A stretch of 45,131 nt of DNA, from the IMG/VR virus record IMGVR_UViG_3300045973_001494, positions 1-45,131 of that record; one strand, given 5' to 3'. Under the pieces are notes generated by a model. That model was given only the letters and a program-made list of their open reading frames with translations, made no database searches and was not told where the DNA came from. Positions 1 to 11,000 of this stretch are shown in pieces. Position 1 is the stretch's first letter. Each line of letters opens with the position of its first letter. This DNA is from a virus. A program made the translations under genes and the position numbers.

Positions 1-1587
1 CAGCGCCGCGCTGCGCACCAGGCCCATGCGCGCCGTGCCCGCATCGGTGTAGCGGACAAAATTGCCAGGCTTGATCAGGCCAGTCTCGGCCAGCACCGGC
101 AGCGTGAGATTGACGCGGGCCTGCATGCCGGTATCGGCGAGCACCGACAGGCCGCGCTGGCGGGCCGCGTCGGCGTGCGTGATGAGGGCATCTGTCACCA
201 TCGGCGCGACGATGTCGCCAGCCGTGCCTGCGCGGGTGACTTGCCCCAGCACGCCGCCGCCGCCGATGCCGCTGACAAACACCCGGTTGTAATCGGGCTT
301 GCGCGTCCAGTCGATGCCCTCCAACGTCACCACGGCCGAGGGCAGCTCAAAGTCTGGCGTGACAGGGACTTTAGGCGACGTGACATCTCCCCAGTCCCAC
401 GGCGCAACTGGATAGCCCGGCAGGATGCGCAGCGTCTTGCCCGTGTCGTGCGGCTGCACATAGCCGCCCGCCGCTTGCGCGATAACCGTGATCGCGCTGA
501 TGTACTCGCCCTGGTGCGCCCAGGTGTTACCCGGCACCAGCCAGTCGGTCAGGCCAAAGTCAACGTCCCAGCCGAGGCTCACGCCGTTTATCGTGAGCGC
601 GTCCAGCATGAGCTGCTGGGCGGTGCGGTCGCTGGCGCTGGTGAAGTTGAGGACAGGCGCATAGGGCGCGTCCAGAACAGCGGCCAGACCGCGCCCTTTG
701 ACCCCCACGCGGCCACTGGCAAACTGCTTTTGGCTGCCAAACCCCTCGCAGACCAGACGGTACGGCACGCCGTTGACGACGGCCTCGACCTCGACGGGCT
801 GCCCGTCGCTGCCCGGCGTGATCAGGGGCAGGCTGGCCAGCGCAATGCTGGCGCCCCAGCTCCAGGTCCAGGACTGCCAGTCGAGTGACATCGAAAACCC
901 ATAAATGGGGATAGGCATGTCGCCGTCCACGCGGCGCAGGGTGATGGAATTGATAGTCACATAAGACCTTAAAGTTGGAACGACGACATTGGCGCCGGGC
1001 GTCACGGTGTCGTCCACCCCTGGCGTGACGATGCCCCAGCCCGGATTGAGCGTCAGGCTGTAGCGGTCCCACGGCGCCAGAACTTCGGGCGCCGCGCTGA
1101 CAGCCAGCACCCAGCACAACGCGGTAGGGCGCTGCGCTGCAGCCAGCGGCCCGCCCCACGGCGCCCCGGTGCGCTCGTCGGCTGGCCGGGCTGTCTGCCA
1201 TACGGCAATGCGCTGGCACTGCACCACGGCCAGCGGCCCGCCCCAAGGCGCCCAGTTCACGCGGTCGATTGGCACGGCCAGCGCCCACGGCATGCGCGCC
1301 TGAGCCTGCGCAACACCCATCGGCCCGCCCCAGGGCGCCGCGCTGGTGCTGTCAGCCTGACGGGATGGACGCCAGACGATGGCCCGCCTGGCGTCGATGT
1401 TTTTGGCGCCAGCATGCCAAACAGCCGCAGTGGTGCGGTCGGCATTTTGGGCTGCTGCGGTGGGCGCGGCTATTGACCTGTCCAGCGCACCCGAGCCGCC
1501 CCAGCAGTTGCCAACGCCGAGATGGAGACGCTTTTTAGTCGGCGCACGCGGGTGTAAAAATGCGCTGGAAAATGCCGCTGAAAACAT
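1..1587 (-). CDS. Tail-tip / baseplate hub-like protein (3' end cut by window edge)
   Basis: 529 codons are open from the ATG at 1587 to the window edge; the C-terminus lies outside. The ATG shares its A with the TGA of the upstream fibre gene (TGATG), which suggests translational coupling. Residues of roughly 90-160 carry three copies of an APWGGP motif (GAPWGGPLAAAQ is one), each followed by a similar beta-like segment. A hub-like region follows that begins near PTLRSYVTINSITLRRVDG and describes a protein with phrases such as DGDMPIPIYGFSMSLDWQSW. Position after tape measure and tail-tip genes fits a hub or tail-tip component. No lambda J similarity is evident by eye. The role is inferred from position and general character, not from a certain family match. 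Confidence 0.75.
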   Translation of the reverse strand, partial: MFSAAFSSAFLHPRAPTKKRLHLGVGNCWGGSGALDRSIAAPTAAAQNADRTTAAVWHAGAKNIDARRAIVWRPSRQADSTSAAPWGGPMGVAQAQARMPWALAVPIDRVNWAPWGGPLAVVQCQRIAVWQTARPADERTGAPWGGPLAAAQRPTALCWVLAVSAAPEVLAPWDRYSLTLNPGWGIVTPGVDDTVTPGANVVVPTLRSYVTINSITLRRVDGDMPIPIYGFSMSLDWQSWTWSWGASIALASLPLITPGSDGQPVEVEAVVNGVPYRLVCEGFGSQKQFASGRVGVKGRGLAAVLDAPYAPVLNFTSASDRTAQQLMLDALTINGVSLGWDVDFGLTDWLVPGNTWAHQGEYISAITVIAQAAGGYVQPHDTGKTLRILPGYPVAPWDWGDVTSPKVPVTPDFELPSAVVTLEGIDWTRKPDYNRVFVSGIGGGGVLGQVTRAGTAGDIVAPMVTDALITHADAARQRGLSVLADTGMQARVNLTLPVLAETGLIKPGNFVRYTDAGTARMGLVRSAAL

Positions 1588-4034
1588 CAACCCATCCGGT
1601 ACGTGGTGTAGGTGTTGGCCGTGACCGATTTCACACTGCGCAGCGACGCCGATGCGCCAGCGGCCACCGTCACCGAGCCGACGATGGGGTGGCTGCCGCT
1701 CGCTCCCGGTGCCAGCGTGACGACAAACGCTGAAAGGTTGATCAGCGACCAGTTCACAGCATCCCCGGCACTTGCATTGTTCAGCTCCACGCTCATGGAC
1801 GCGCCCGAGGGTAGCGTCAAGGTGATGGGGCCAGTGGGCGCGCTGGTGACGATGTGCCCTATCACCGCACCAGTGCTCAGGGTGGCTGTAGCGTTGGCCG
1901 CCAGCGGCGCGGCTTGCGTGGTATCGCCCTGTTTACCCTGTTTGGACTTGGAGACGGAAAATATTTTTGTGAGCGTCATCCCGGCTTTGGTCGCAGTGAT
2001 GGTCGCATACCCGGTGTCGGGCGTGAGCGAATTGACAGTGCAGGTTTTACCGGAAAGAGACGCGCCCATACCGGCGCTGGGGGATGTGGTCACGCTCCAG
2101 TTTGCGCTGTCATCGACGCTGCCCACCATGATCCTGGCCGTCGTTTTGCAGTTCGTAAATACGCCGTTTTCGCCCGCAGAATCCGTGGTGACAGATGCCG
2201 AGTCGCTGCTTAAAACGAGTGTGATTGCATCGGCGCCAGCGGCGCCGGTCAGCCCGATTGGGCCGGTCGCACCAGTCGCGCCAGTCGCACCAGTTGCTCC
2301 AGTTTGACCCTGTGGTCCAGCTGGGCCGGGCTGGCCTGCTGCTGCAGCAGCCAGCGCTGCATCGGCAGTGGACTGGACTGCAGATATGGCAGCATCTACA
2401 TCTTCAACGGGCGGCGTCCAATCGGTCGGCTTATTGCCATGTTCGAGTTTTACGTTTCTCACGCAAACGCTGGACTCTGAACCGTCACCGCCGTTGTGGT
2501 CAAAGCGGATGCTCGAAGGGACTCCGTCAAATCCGGGAGGGACAAGAAACGTAATTTTGTTTTTGGTCCATGACGTAGAAAGTGGATAGTTTCCTGGCGA
2601 CAAAATTGCCCCATTTATCCAGTATTCATTGCCCAAAATGAAAAGATCAGCGCTGCCTACACTGCCAATTTGCCTGGACTCAAACGATAGAGTCATCTGC
2701 GCATTCCCGGCAAGCAGCATGGTGTGGCTAAAGATATATCCAGTCTCACCAGTGGATGCGCGAGTCACCCGAAACTCGGTCCCCTCCCTGTAGTCGTATA
2801 GCCAGCCCACGCCATTGCTTGAGCCAATGGCGAGATTTCTCCCCCCGATGACTACGGTGTCAGCGCCATCGGCACCCTGCGGTCCAGTTGGCCCGGCTGG
2901 TCCCTGCTGCCCAGTCGCACCATCCGCGCCCGCTGGGCCGGTCGCACCATCGGCACCCTGCGGTCCGGTTGGTCCGGCTGGTCCCTGCTGCCCGGTCGCA
3001 CCATCCGCGCCCGCTGGGCCGGTCGCACCATCGGCACCCTGCGGTCCAGCTGGTCCGGCTGGTCCCTGCTGCCCGGTCGCACCATCCGCGCCCGCTGGGC
3101 CGGTCGCGCCATCTGCGCCCGCTGGTCCGGCTGGCCCCTGTGGCCCGGTTGGTCCAGCTGGGCCGGGCTGGCCTGACGCAGCCAGCGCCGCATTGGCGGT
3201 GGCCTGGGCTGCGGATATGGCGGCATCTATGTCTTCAACAGGCGGGGTCCAGTCCGTCTTAACGTTGCCGTACTCGACCTTCACTTTGCGAATGCACAGC
3301 GTAGCCTCAGTACCATCTCCTCCGTTGTGGTCAAACCGGATACGAACAGGGCTTACCCAACTTGTAGGAGTCACCAATGTAAAGCTGCGCTTGCCCCAGT
3401 CTTCCGACAATGGGTGCTGAGCAGTCCAATACTCTTCAATGGGGTAATTTTCAGGAAGAAAAAACAGGTCATTACCGCCAAAAACACCTATGTTTTTCAC
3501 CTCGAAACTGAGGGTTATCTGTGTATTGGCTGGTAGCGATATGTGGTCAGAGTAGATATATCCAGCCTCACCAGTGGATGCGCGAATCATCCGAAACTCC
3601 GGCCCCTCCCTGTAGTCGTATTGCCAGCCCACGCCATTGCTTGAGCCAATGGCGAGATTTCTCCCCCCGATGACAATGTTGTCAGCGCCATCGGCACCCT
3701 GCGGTCCAGTTGGTCCGGCAGGCCCCTGCGGGCCGGTCGCACCGTCCGCGCCTGCTGGTCCGGCTGGCCCCTGCGGGCCGGTCGGGCCATCCGCGCCATC
3801 CGCGCCAGTCAGGCCGATTGGACCTTGAGGTCCGGTCGCACCATCCGCGCCCGTATCGCCCTTGGCGCCCGTCGCGCCAGTTGGTCCGGCTGGACCCTGC
3901 GGGCCGGTCAGCAATGCAATGTCCTCCGGGCTGAGATTGACCTGGTGTTCGAGGTCCGCAACTTCGGACGGCTGGATCACACCTTCTTCGGCTGTGTCCC
4001 CCCAGTTTGATGGCATGACGTGTTTGATCTGCAT
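1587..4034 (-). CDS. Collagen-like tail fibre protein with duplicated receptor-domain module
   Basis: 815 aa. A short N-terminal segment, including a probable virion-attachment region ([16 protein letters not shown]), is followed by long Gly-X-Y runs ([10 protein letters not shown] type) that predict a trimeric collagen-like shaft. Two near-identical globular modules, each starting [16 protein letters not shown], interrupt the shaft at about residues 121-270 and 395-555. A third Gly-X-Y stretch leads to a C-terminal beta-rich region with a probable Ig-like fold ([18 protein letters not shown]) and an alanine/serine-rich tip ending TYTTYRMG. Its place in the tail operon and this architecture support an adhesion fibre. 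The modules have a jelly-roll, carbohydrate-binding look, but that is inference. Confidence 0.9.
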   Translation of the reverse strand: MQIKHVMPSNWGDTAEEGVIQPSEVADLEHQVNLSPEDIALLTGPQGPAGPTGATGAKGDTGADGATGPQGPIGLTGADGADGPTGPQGPAGPAGADGATGPQGPAGPTGPQGADGADNIVIGGRNLAIGSSNGVGWQYDYREGPEFRMIRASTGEAGYIYSDHISLPANTQITLSFEVKNIGVFGGNDLFFLPENYPIEEYWTAQHPLSEDWGKRSFTLVTPTSWVSPVRIRFDHNGGDGTEATLCIRKVKVEYGNVKTDWTPPVEDIDAAISAAQATANAALAASGQPGPAGPTGPQGPAGPAGADGATGPAGADGATGQQGPAGPAGPQGADGATGPAGADGATGQQGPAGPTGPQGADGATGPAGADGATGQQGPAGPTGPQGADGADTVVIGGRNLAIGSSNGVGWLYDYREGTEFRVTRASTGETGYIFSHTMLLAGNAQMTLSFESRQIGSVGSADLFILGNEYWINGAILSPGNYPLSTSWTKNKITFLVPPGFDGVPSSIRFDHNGGDGSESSVCVRNVKLEHGNKPTDWTPPVEDVDAAISAVQSTADAALAAAAAGQPGPAGPQGQTGATGATGATGATGPIGLTGAAGADAITLVLSSDSASVTTDSAGENGVFTNCKTTARIMVGSVDDSANWSVTTSPSAGMGASLSGKTCTVNSLTPDTGYATITATKAGMTLTKIFSVSKSKQGKQGDTTQAAPLAANATATLSTGAVIGHIVTSAPTGPITLTLPSGASMSVELNNASAGDAVNWSLINLSAFVVTLAPGASGSHPIVGSVTVAAGASASLRSVKSVTANTYTTYRMG
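2899..3125. repeat. 81-bp tandem repeats in fibre shaft
   Basis: The segment beginning GGTCCCTGCTGCCC recurs at 2899, 2980 and 3061, a period of exactly 81 bp (27 residues of Gly-X-Y). The third copy diverges towards its end. The repeats are in frame, so gain or loss of a unit would change shaft length without breaking the gene. Confidence 0.85.
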
Positions 4035-4037
4035 GGC

Positions 4038-5609
4038 TTACTCCGCGTCCACGTCGCCGCGCAGCTGCAGATCAAAACTGTCGCCGTCGAGCGTGGCGCC
4101 GGGCAGCACGGTGCGGGCGCACCAGATCGGCTTGCTGGCGGGCAGGGTGTTAAAGCGCAGCTGGTTGCCCGCTTGCATGCCGCCGCCCCAGCCCGCCGCC
4201 CGCAGTGTGAAATAGGCTAGGCCGGTCAGTCGGTTGATGGGTTGCAGGTCGGCGCTGGTGCTGCCCGAGCCGATGACGCCCAGATTTTCACCAATCACCT
4301 GGAATGTGGTGGCACCGGTGAAGCTCAAGCGCCAGCGCTCGCTCACCGCGCCGTTGTTGAGCATTTCCAGCGGATAGTCGATGTCGTTGTACTGGCCCGT
4401 AGCCTGATCGCCGATCAGCGCGTCTGACCATTCGCCCGTCCAGCTGAACTGATCAAACAAATGCGTCACGCGCGCAGCGAGGTCGCCGAACACCAGCGTC
4501 GAGCTGACCTGCACACCGTCCGGGTAATCGCGCGTGAGCGGGTCGCGCAGGGTGATTTCGCCGTTGATCCGCACATCGGTGGCCAGGCTCATCTCTTCGA
4601 TGCGATGGCGCACTGTCATCGGCTGCGCAACGCCGGTCAGGTTGAGCGGGGCGGCCATTGTCACGGTGCCCAGCGCCAGGCTGGCCGTGTAGAGGCTGGC
4701 GGGTACGCGGGCACCGTCCGCATCGACCAGCCACAGATCGGACAGGCTGCCGCGCCCCGTGCTGTACGTCGCCCCGGCCACGGCCGGATTGGGCAGCGCC
4801 AGGCTGCCGGTGTGGTGGACGATCACCACGTCAGAGGGCCGGAAAATCGGCACGCGCCCGTCTGAGGGCAGACGCACCGGGTCCAAGCCCAGAATGTCGG
4901 CGTCCAGCGGCACGCTGGTGATCACCACAGCGTTGTAACGCAGCGTGGCGGGCAGCACGGCCGCAGGCTCCCAGATCATGCCGCCCACGACATTGGCCGC
5001 GTCGTACCACGGCTCGCTTTCCTTGCCGGTGGCGCTGACCATCTGCCCGAAGTCCACCCAGGCGTTGCCCATTTGCTGGTTGATGTGGCCACGCGCCCGC
5101 GCCCCGGTGATGTTGCCGTTCACGTCGGATGTGGCGGTTATCAGCGCGCCCGCCTTGTCATTGACCTGCACATACAGCGACGCCGGGCGCACGGGAGAGC
5201 CTGCCGTGCGAAATGACACGCCGACCGCCGTCCATTGGCCGAACGTGGTCAGGCAGGCGCGCACGGCCAGCGCTGCAGGCACGCCATCGGCCCATGTTGT
5301 GAGCCGCGCCATGCCGGTGTCGTAGTCGAGCGTTCCGGCTTCCAGGGCGCTGCCCGTGGCCATGTCCACGTCGGTGTAGAGCGTGCCAGCGCGGTCAATG
5401 TAGCGCTTTCCCGCAAATTCAAACACGACAGAGCTGGGCACCACTGCGTCGGTCAGGTTGCGCGTCAGGTCGAGCTGCAGCGGCGCATCGGCGGCGCTGA
5501 CGGCAACGCTGACAGGGTGCAGGTTGGCCGGGGCGCCAGTACGAATCCTGATGGTGTAAAGCCCCTCGGTAGCGGGGTAGGAATCAATGATGTTGGACCA
5601 GGATGCCAT
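4038..5609 (-). CDS. Tail protein of unknown function (tail-tip region)
   Basis: 523 aa, ATG at 5609, a few bases after the upstream gene and 3 bp before the fibre gene. The family is not recognised with certainty. The sequence is beta-rich with few charged residues, no membrane segment and no enzyme motif. It contains LDYDTGMARL, similar to the YxTG segments repeated in the neighbouring 672-residue protein, so the two may share a structural module. The mid-part (about residues 150-200) contains QQMGNAWVDFGQM. Its place between the tape-measure-proximal genes and the fibre suggests a tail-tip or fibre-adaptor structural protein. Confidence 0.8.
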   Translation of the reverse strand: MASWSNIIDSYPATEGLYTIRIRTGAPANLHPVSVAVSAADAPLQLDLTRNLTDAVVPSSVVFEFAGKRYIDRAGTLYTDVDMATGSALEAGTLDYDTGMARLTTWADGVPAALAVRACLTTFGQWTAVGVSFRTAGSPVRPASLYVQVNDKAGALITATSDVNGNITGARARGHINQQMGNAWVDFGQMVSATGKESEPWYDAANVVGGMIWEPAAVLPATLRYNAVVITSVPLDADILGLDPVRLPSDGRVPIFRPSDVVIVHHTGSLALPNPAVAGATYSTGRGSLSDLWLVDADGARVPASLYTASLALGTVTMAAPLNLTGVAQPMTVRHRIEEMSLATDVRINGEITLRDPLTRDYPDGVQVSSTLVFGDLAARVTHLFDQFSWTGEWSDALIGDQATGQYNDIDYPLEMLNNGAVSERWRLSFTGATTFQVIGENLGVIGSGSTSADLQPINRLTGLAYFTLRAAGWGGGMQAGNQLRFNTLPASKPIWCARTVLPGATLDGDSFDLQLRGDVDAE

Positions 5610-5615
5610 GATTTT

Positions 5616-7634
5616 TTATGCGCTGGTTGCGCCCAGTGTTGAATAAGACGGGCTCCAGTCGTAATACGTCATGGCGATTTCGGCCGTGATGGCCGCCATG
5701 CCTGTGACGTAGTTGACCGTGCCAATTTCCTGACCCGACGCCACCCCGTAACCGACGCTCACGGTTTGTTCAATCGTGAACAGTTTTCCGTTGCCGTCGT
5801 CGCGCAGGTTGACCACACCGGCATCGGTGACGATGCCCAGCTCCAGCCCGCCGGGCGTCACCACGCTGCCCAGGTTGATCGACGTGATGTCCGTGATGCC
5901 CACGGAATTGACGAGGTAGGTCGGCTCGCTGGGCGCATCGGGCACCAGCTTGCTGTAGGCCAGCGTCAACGCCGTGCCGCTGTCCGGGATGTTTGCCGCG
6001 TAATTGATCACCACCTGCCCGGTGGTGCGGTTGACGGTGCCGGTGGCGGCGCCAATCAGCGCGCCGCCTGCATCCGCCGCTGTGTGGACCACGCCGCCAG
6101 ATTCCCAGCTCGCCGTGAGCGTGTTCGGCGCAATCGGCAAATCGGTGAGCGTGATGACCTGCTGCACCGCCGTTCCAGCGGCGGACGTAGCGCCCGCCCG
6201 GATCATGTAGTGGACACGGCTGCCCCATGAAAACTGCAGGGCAGAGTCCACATCGGGCAGCGCGCCCAGCGTGACCACCAGCGCGCCCGTGGTGTAGTCG
6301 ATGCTGCCAGCGCCATAGGCTGGGTCAACGCCTGCCACCACGCCCGCGCCATCGTCGCGCAGGGAATACCAGCGCCCCAGCGCCCGGTAAGCCGCCCGCA
6401 GCGTGCCCGGCGCCGGAATAGGCAGCAGGGTCTGCGCATACACCGTGCCGCGCGTGGCCAGGGTGATGGGGACCGCCTGGGTATGGGACGGCTGAGAGAC
6501 TTCGACAGCCGGGACAAAGATGATGCGCAGCTCATCCATGTCAACGCCGAGCTGGGCTTTGATCACCAGGATGCCGGTCTGGTAATCGACGCTGCCAAAC
6601 AGCACGTAATTAGGGTCCAGGACAAAGTTTCCCTTGCCATCATCCACGGCCGTCGATGCCACTTCCGACGCCCCACCAAAGGCCTTTACGGTCACTGACC
6701 CAGGGACAATAGCGTGGTAGGTGTGCCACGTATATTCCGAGCCGCCACTATTTATGAGCCGTACCGCTTTGGTCTGCGTGATGGCACTGGCGGCAGTTGG
6801 GATGAGCTGCGCCGCGCTGGCCATCTCCATGTTGCTCAGCGCCGCGTCGCGGGTGGTCGAGGGCACGATGGTCGAATAAATCGAGTCGAGCATGATGTCC
6901 AAAGCACCGTGCGTGAGCGCGCCCGAGGCGGGCACGATGCCGTAATACCGCGCCGCATCGGCCACCGTGGTGCCCCGGACCAGCGCGGGCTTGGAAATCT
7001 GGCTGTAACGCCCAGGCGTGGCCGGGCCGTTGAACTCATAGCGCAGCGCCGCGCCAATCTTGATGACGATCACGCGGTAGGTAAAAATGCCGTGCTCATC
7101 CTCGAAATTGCGCACCTCGTGCTGCATGTCGCCCACCACCACATACTGCTGGTAATCGGTGACCCCGGCCGTCTCTTTGCTCAGGCACAGCACGTCGCCG
7201 ATGTTGGGCAGCGTCTCGTCCACGCGCTGATACACCTGGATCGACTGCTGCCCCGACAACTGCCGTCCGAACAGCGTCATGCGCGACTCAGGCCCGCTGA
7301 TCACATAGCTTTCGATACGGTCGCGGGCGGCGGTTCGGTCATCAAAATCGCTTCCCGTCGAAAAAATCGTGACGTGAATCCGGTCGTTGTCGGGCGCATC
7401 CATGACGGCCGCATGCGCCCCGGCGTAGGTGTCGAGGTTGGCCGTCATGGCCCCGGCGTAGATTTTGCGCAGGTTCACCTTGCCGTACACGCTGTCCAGG
7501 CGCGAGACTTTCGGGAAAACATTGCCGCTTTGCCCGTCCACGATGGCGCGGCTGGTGCGCCGCCCGCCGCCGTCGGGCGTGTCGCTCATGCGCTCGGACT
7601 GGAGCAGTTTGATGTCGTTGATGGTGATGGTCAT
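5616..7634 (-). CDS. Tail protein with repeated beta modules
   Basis: 672 aa, ATG at 7634, 3 bp after the 132-residue gene upstream. It looks like a structural protein, rich in small and beta-forming residues. Segments of the form (V/I)(D/N)xxTG(x)(x)(V/A) recur: VDYQTGILVI, IDYTTGALVV, VNRTTGQVVI and VNYVTGMAAI, spaced over the C-terminal two thirds. Each is preceded by a DDG/DAGG-like turn, so these are probably degenerate repeats of one beta domain. No catalytic motif is seen. Gene order places it at the tail tip. It could be a large tip scaffold replacing the lambda L/K/I genes; the exact role is unknown. Confidence 0.82.
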   Translation of the reverse strand: MTITINDIKLLQSERMSDTPDGGGRRTSRAIVDGQSGNVFPKVSRLDSVYGKVNLRKIYAGAMTANLDTYAGAHAAVMDAPDNDRIHVTIFSTGSDFDDRTAARDRIESYVISGPESRMTLFGRQLSGQQSIQVYQRVDETLPNIGDVLCLSKETAGVTDYQQYVVVGDMQHEVRNFEDEHGIFTYRVIVIKIGAALRYEFNGPATPGRYSQISKPALVRGTTVADAARYYGIVPASGALTHGALDIMLDSIYSTIVPSTTRDAALSNMEMASAAQLIPTAASAITQTKAVRLINSGGSEYTWHTYHAIVPGSVTVKAFGGASEVASTAVDDGKGNFVLDPNYVLFGSVDYQTGILVIKAQLGVDMDELRIIFVPAVEVSQPSHTQAVPITLATRGTVYAQTLLPIPAPGTLRAAYRALGRWYSLRDDGAGVVAGVDPAYGAGSIDYTTGALVVTLGALPDVDSALQFSWGSRVHYMIRAGATSAAGTAVQQVITLTDLPIAPNTLTASWESGGVVHTAADAGGALIGAATGTVNRTTGQVVINYAANIPDSGTALTLAYSKLVPDAPSEPTYLVNSVGITDITSINLGSVVTPGGLELGIVTDAGVVNLRDDGNGKLFTIEQTVSVGYGVASGQEIGTVNYVTGMAAITAEIAMTYYDWSPSYSTLGATSA

Positions 7635-7637
7635 GGG

Positions 7638-8036
7638 TTACAGCTCAAGGAAACGGAATGTGGGCAGGTACAGCAGCTCGGGCGTGATCTCGCCGTCGAG
7701 CAGCTTCCAGACTGGCTGAGCGCTGAAGCCCTTGCGGGCGTGGTCAAACATCACGGTGCGGGCCACGCCGCGCACAACGAGCGTTAACTCAATGCCGGGC
7801 AGCGCGGCCCAGGCTTGGAGCGTGGCGCAGGCGGCGCGGCTGATCCATGCGGCTGTGTCGGTGCCCTCAAGCGTGATGGGACGGCCTGCGAGCTTGAGGC
7901 CGACATCGACGATGAGCGCGCCGTCTGTGCTGTATTCGGTGCTTTGCTCGACCGGGCTCCAGTCGAACTCATCGGTCCACTGCAGGCGGTCGCTGAGCGT
8001 TGCCGTGGTGCCGTTGTAGGTCAGGGTGATGCTCAT
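7638..8036 (-). CDS. Small tail protein downstream of the tape measure gene
   Basis: 132 aa, ATG at 8036, 3 bp after the tape measure stop. It contains a beta-rich N-terminus (MSITLTYNGTTATLSDRLQW), then a segment with DVGLKLAGRPITLEG, and ends LYLPTFRFLEL. No membrane or catalytic motif is visible. Its position right after the tape measure gene corresponds to lambda gpM, a small tail-tip protein, but I see no convincing sequence similarity. The call rests on gene order and good coding character. Confidence 0.8.
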   Translation of the reverse strand: MSITLTYNGTTATLSDRLQWTDEFDWSPVEQSTEYSTDGALIVDVGLKLAGRPITLEGTDTAAWISRAACATLQAWAALPGIELTLVVRGVARTVMFDHARKGFSAQPVWKLLDGEITPELLYLPTFRFLEL

Positions 8037-8039
8037 GAT

Positions 8040-11000
8040 TTAACGGGAGGAGACGCTGCGGGCGTCGGCAAGCTGGCGCAGCAGGTCGTTGACGATGGCC
8101 TGGCTGTCGGCATCCTGCGTGCGCACGGTCTTCGTGCCGCCGCCGATGGGCCAGGCGAAGTTGGTGACGTAGGTCGGTGCGGGGGCTGCTGTCGGGGCCG
8201 GGGCCGGTGCGGCGGCTGGCGCTGGTGTGGCCGCTGGCGCTGGCGTGGTTTGCGTGCCAGCGCCGTCGCCGAAAGTGATGGTTTCAGCGGCTTTGAGCAG
8301 CGCGTAGCTCATCGTGCTGGCTTCGCCGCCGTATTTTTTCTGAGCGCTGTTGCCAAAATACTGAACGTTGCCCTTGCCGTCGCTGAACTCCAGGGCGAGC
8401 TTTTTGGCAGCAGCTTCATCATTGACGCCCGCCGATTTCAAAAACGCCATCACGCCCGTGAGCGTTCCAAGGTCGGTGCCCATGACAAGACGGTTACCGT
8501 CTTTCCCGGTCGCAAAGCCGTCTTTATCAACGCCCCGGCGCTTATTCTCAGCATCGATGACTTTTTGCTGAGCTGCAGCCTCCCGGCCAAGCAAATCAAT
8601 CTGGCGCTCTGTGTAAGCGCTGGACTGGGTGTACTTCATCATCATTCGATCAAAGGCGTCTTGCTGTGCCTTGACGGCTTCAGTGTTTGCGCGGGTAGCA
8701 CCAGTTTCACCACCTAGCGCAGACTTGTGTGCATCTGAAGCTGATGTGGCACTGCGCTTGGCCGCAGTCCACTCTGCATGCACACCTATCCCGTTTTTCA
8801 TGTCCTGAAGCTGTTTTTTCAGCTCGGTAATCACCGTCCCGGTAGCTTCAGCTTCTTTCAGTTTTATTTCAGCTGACCGGATGCTGTTTTCGATGTTCAG
8901 ACGCTGCACCTCTGTGAGCTGTCCTTTTGCTTCAAGTTCGGCGCGAGTTGCATTGGCCACCGAAATAATTCCACTGGCTTCAGTGTTCAGACTGGTGACA
9001 TGCAGCTCCACCAGCTGGATTTCGATTTCTTTTTGCTTGATGAGTCCCTGCCGAAATCCATACTCATTTCCAAGGCGAACGGCTTTTTGTTTTTCAGCTT
9101 CGGCCTGAGCTGTCAGCAAGTTGTAGCCCGCCTGTTCGAGCTGGAATTGAGACTGGAAAGCTGAGGATCGGGCAGCCTCTGTTTTTATCGAATCGGCCAG
9201 CGCGTCTTTGTAGAGTGCTTCGGCCAGCGTGCGGCGTCGGGTCGCATCCGTCACCGATTCCTTGCTCATCATTCCCTGCTTTTCCAGGGCAATATAGTCC
9301 GCCTCAACCTGCATGGCTTTTTCCATGGCCACGCGCAGCGAGGCCACGGCCATCGCGTTGTCCTGGTAGGTAGCCATTGCGATTTGGCGCGCTGTGGCTT
9401 CGTTTTTGGCCGCTTCCAGAGCGTTCTGACTGCCGACGGCTTCCGCTTCCATCGCCACCGCCTTGGTGCGGATGTCGGTGATTTCTTTGGCGCGGGCTTT
9501 GGATTCAGCTTCGTTGCCAGCCACGAGCGCGAGCTTTTGCGTGAGTTCAGCCTGCAGCGTTGCCAGAGCCTGATTGCGGGCGCTGGCCAGCGCTCCCAGC
9601 ACTGCCACATTTTTTTCAGCAGCGGCAATTTCAGCCTGCATTGTGTCTGCGTCGTTACCGCGCAATCGGGTAAGCGCAACGATGCTGTCACCCTCAATTT
9701 TTGCGGCTGCAGCCAGCTTTTCAGCGACCGCCACTTGCTTTTCTTGCGCCACCGTGATCTCGCCCAGCTTGACGCTGAGCTGCACCCACTTTGTGCCCAG
9801 TCCCGTGGTGCTGTCGCCCATGATTTTCTGGGCCAGCGCCACGCCATCGGTGGCGGCGGCATTGGCCTGGGCGGCGGCGGTGGCGCTGGCGATCTGCGCT
9901 GCAGATGCGGCGGCGGCCTGACCATTTACCCGAGTGGCTTCGGTCGAGACGACCAGCGCATCAGCATGTTTACCGGCCACGCCCGCCGCCGATGCAAACG
10001 ACTCAGTGAGCGCCCCGACGCGGCCCGACGCATCGCCGAAAATTTCCTTCAGCGCATTGAGCGGATTGGACAGCGTGACCAACCCCCCAAACAGCACAGC
10101 AGCGGCTTTGAATGCGCCAAAAATTATCTCGATGAAGGTTGCAATCGGAACCACAATCACGCCCAGCACAGCGGCCAGCGTGCGCAGAGACAGCGTCAAT
10201 AGCGCCATGCCGCCCGAGTCGCCCACATTCGTCAGGCTCAGCTCCAGTGCGTTTTTAAAGCGCTCCCAGCTGCCTGCAGCGGTGTTTGTGTCGCCCTCCA
10301 TCGACTTGAGCGATTCAGCCAGCGCCGGGAATAGGTCGCGGGCGGCCAGCTTGCCAGAGCTGACCAGATTGATCAACTGCAGCTCAGTTAACCCCAAACC
10401 TTTGGCAACCAGAGACAGACTTCCCGGCAAATTTTCCGAAAGTTGGCCACGAAGCTCTTCCATTTGCACGGTTCCCTTGCTGGCCATCTGGCTCAAAGCC
10501 TGCAGAGCAAGGGATACGCGGTCGGTGGACAGGCCGAGCGTGGCACCAGCTTTTGTGACGCTGCTAAACAGCGCATTGGTGGTTTCAAGCGGGATTCCAG
10601 CAGATTTTGTGGCCGCTGAAAATCCAATAAATGATCTCGACAAACTGCCAGCCGACACGCCCGCGCTGTCCGCAGTCTTGCGCAAAAACTCAAGTTGCGA
10701 TGCGGCAGTGGTGCTGTTTTTGTAAATGGCATCCAGTGCCCGGCGCGTTGACTCAAGTTCGGTGTTCGACTTCCAGAAAGCGGCACCCAGTTCAGAGACT
10801 TTCCCGACCAAATAGCTGATGCCGTTGGCAACCAGATTGCCTCCGGTGATTTGGCCCATGCCCGTGCTGAACGCAGCGCGCGCTTTGTCGGCAAATGTCA
10901 GGGTGCCCTCGACTTGCCGCAGGCTCAGCTCCAGCTCTTTGATTTTTGCGTTGCCTGCAGAAAAAGCGCTCTGCAGCCCGGCCCCGGTGGCACCGCTGCT

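Noticed and set aside
2899-3125. CRISPR-like array
   Set aside because: The 81-bp repeats are contiguous, in frame and encode Gly-X-Y; there are no unique spacers.
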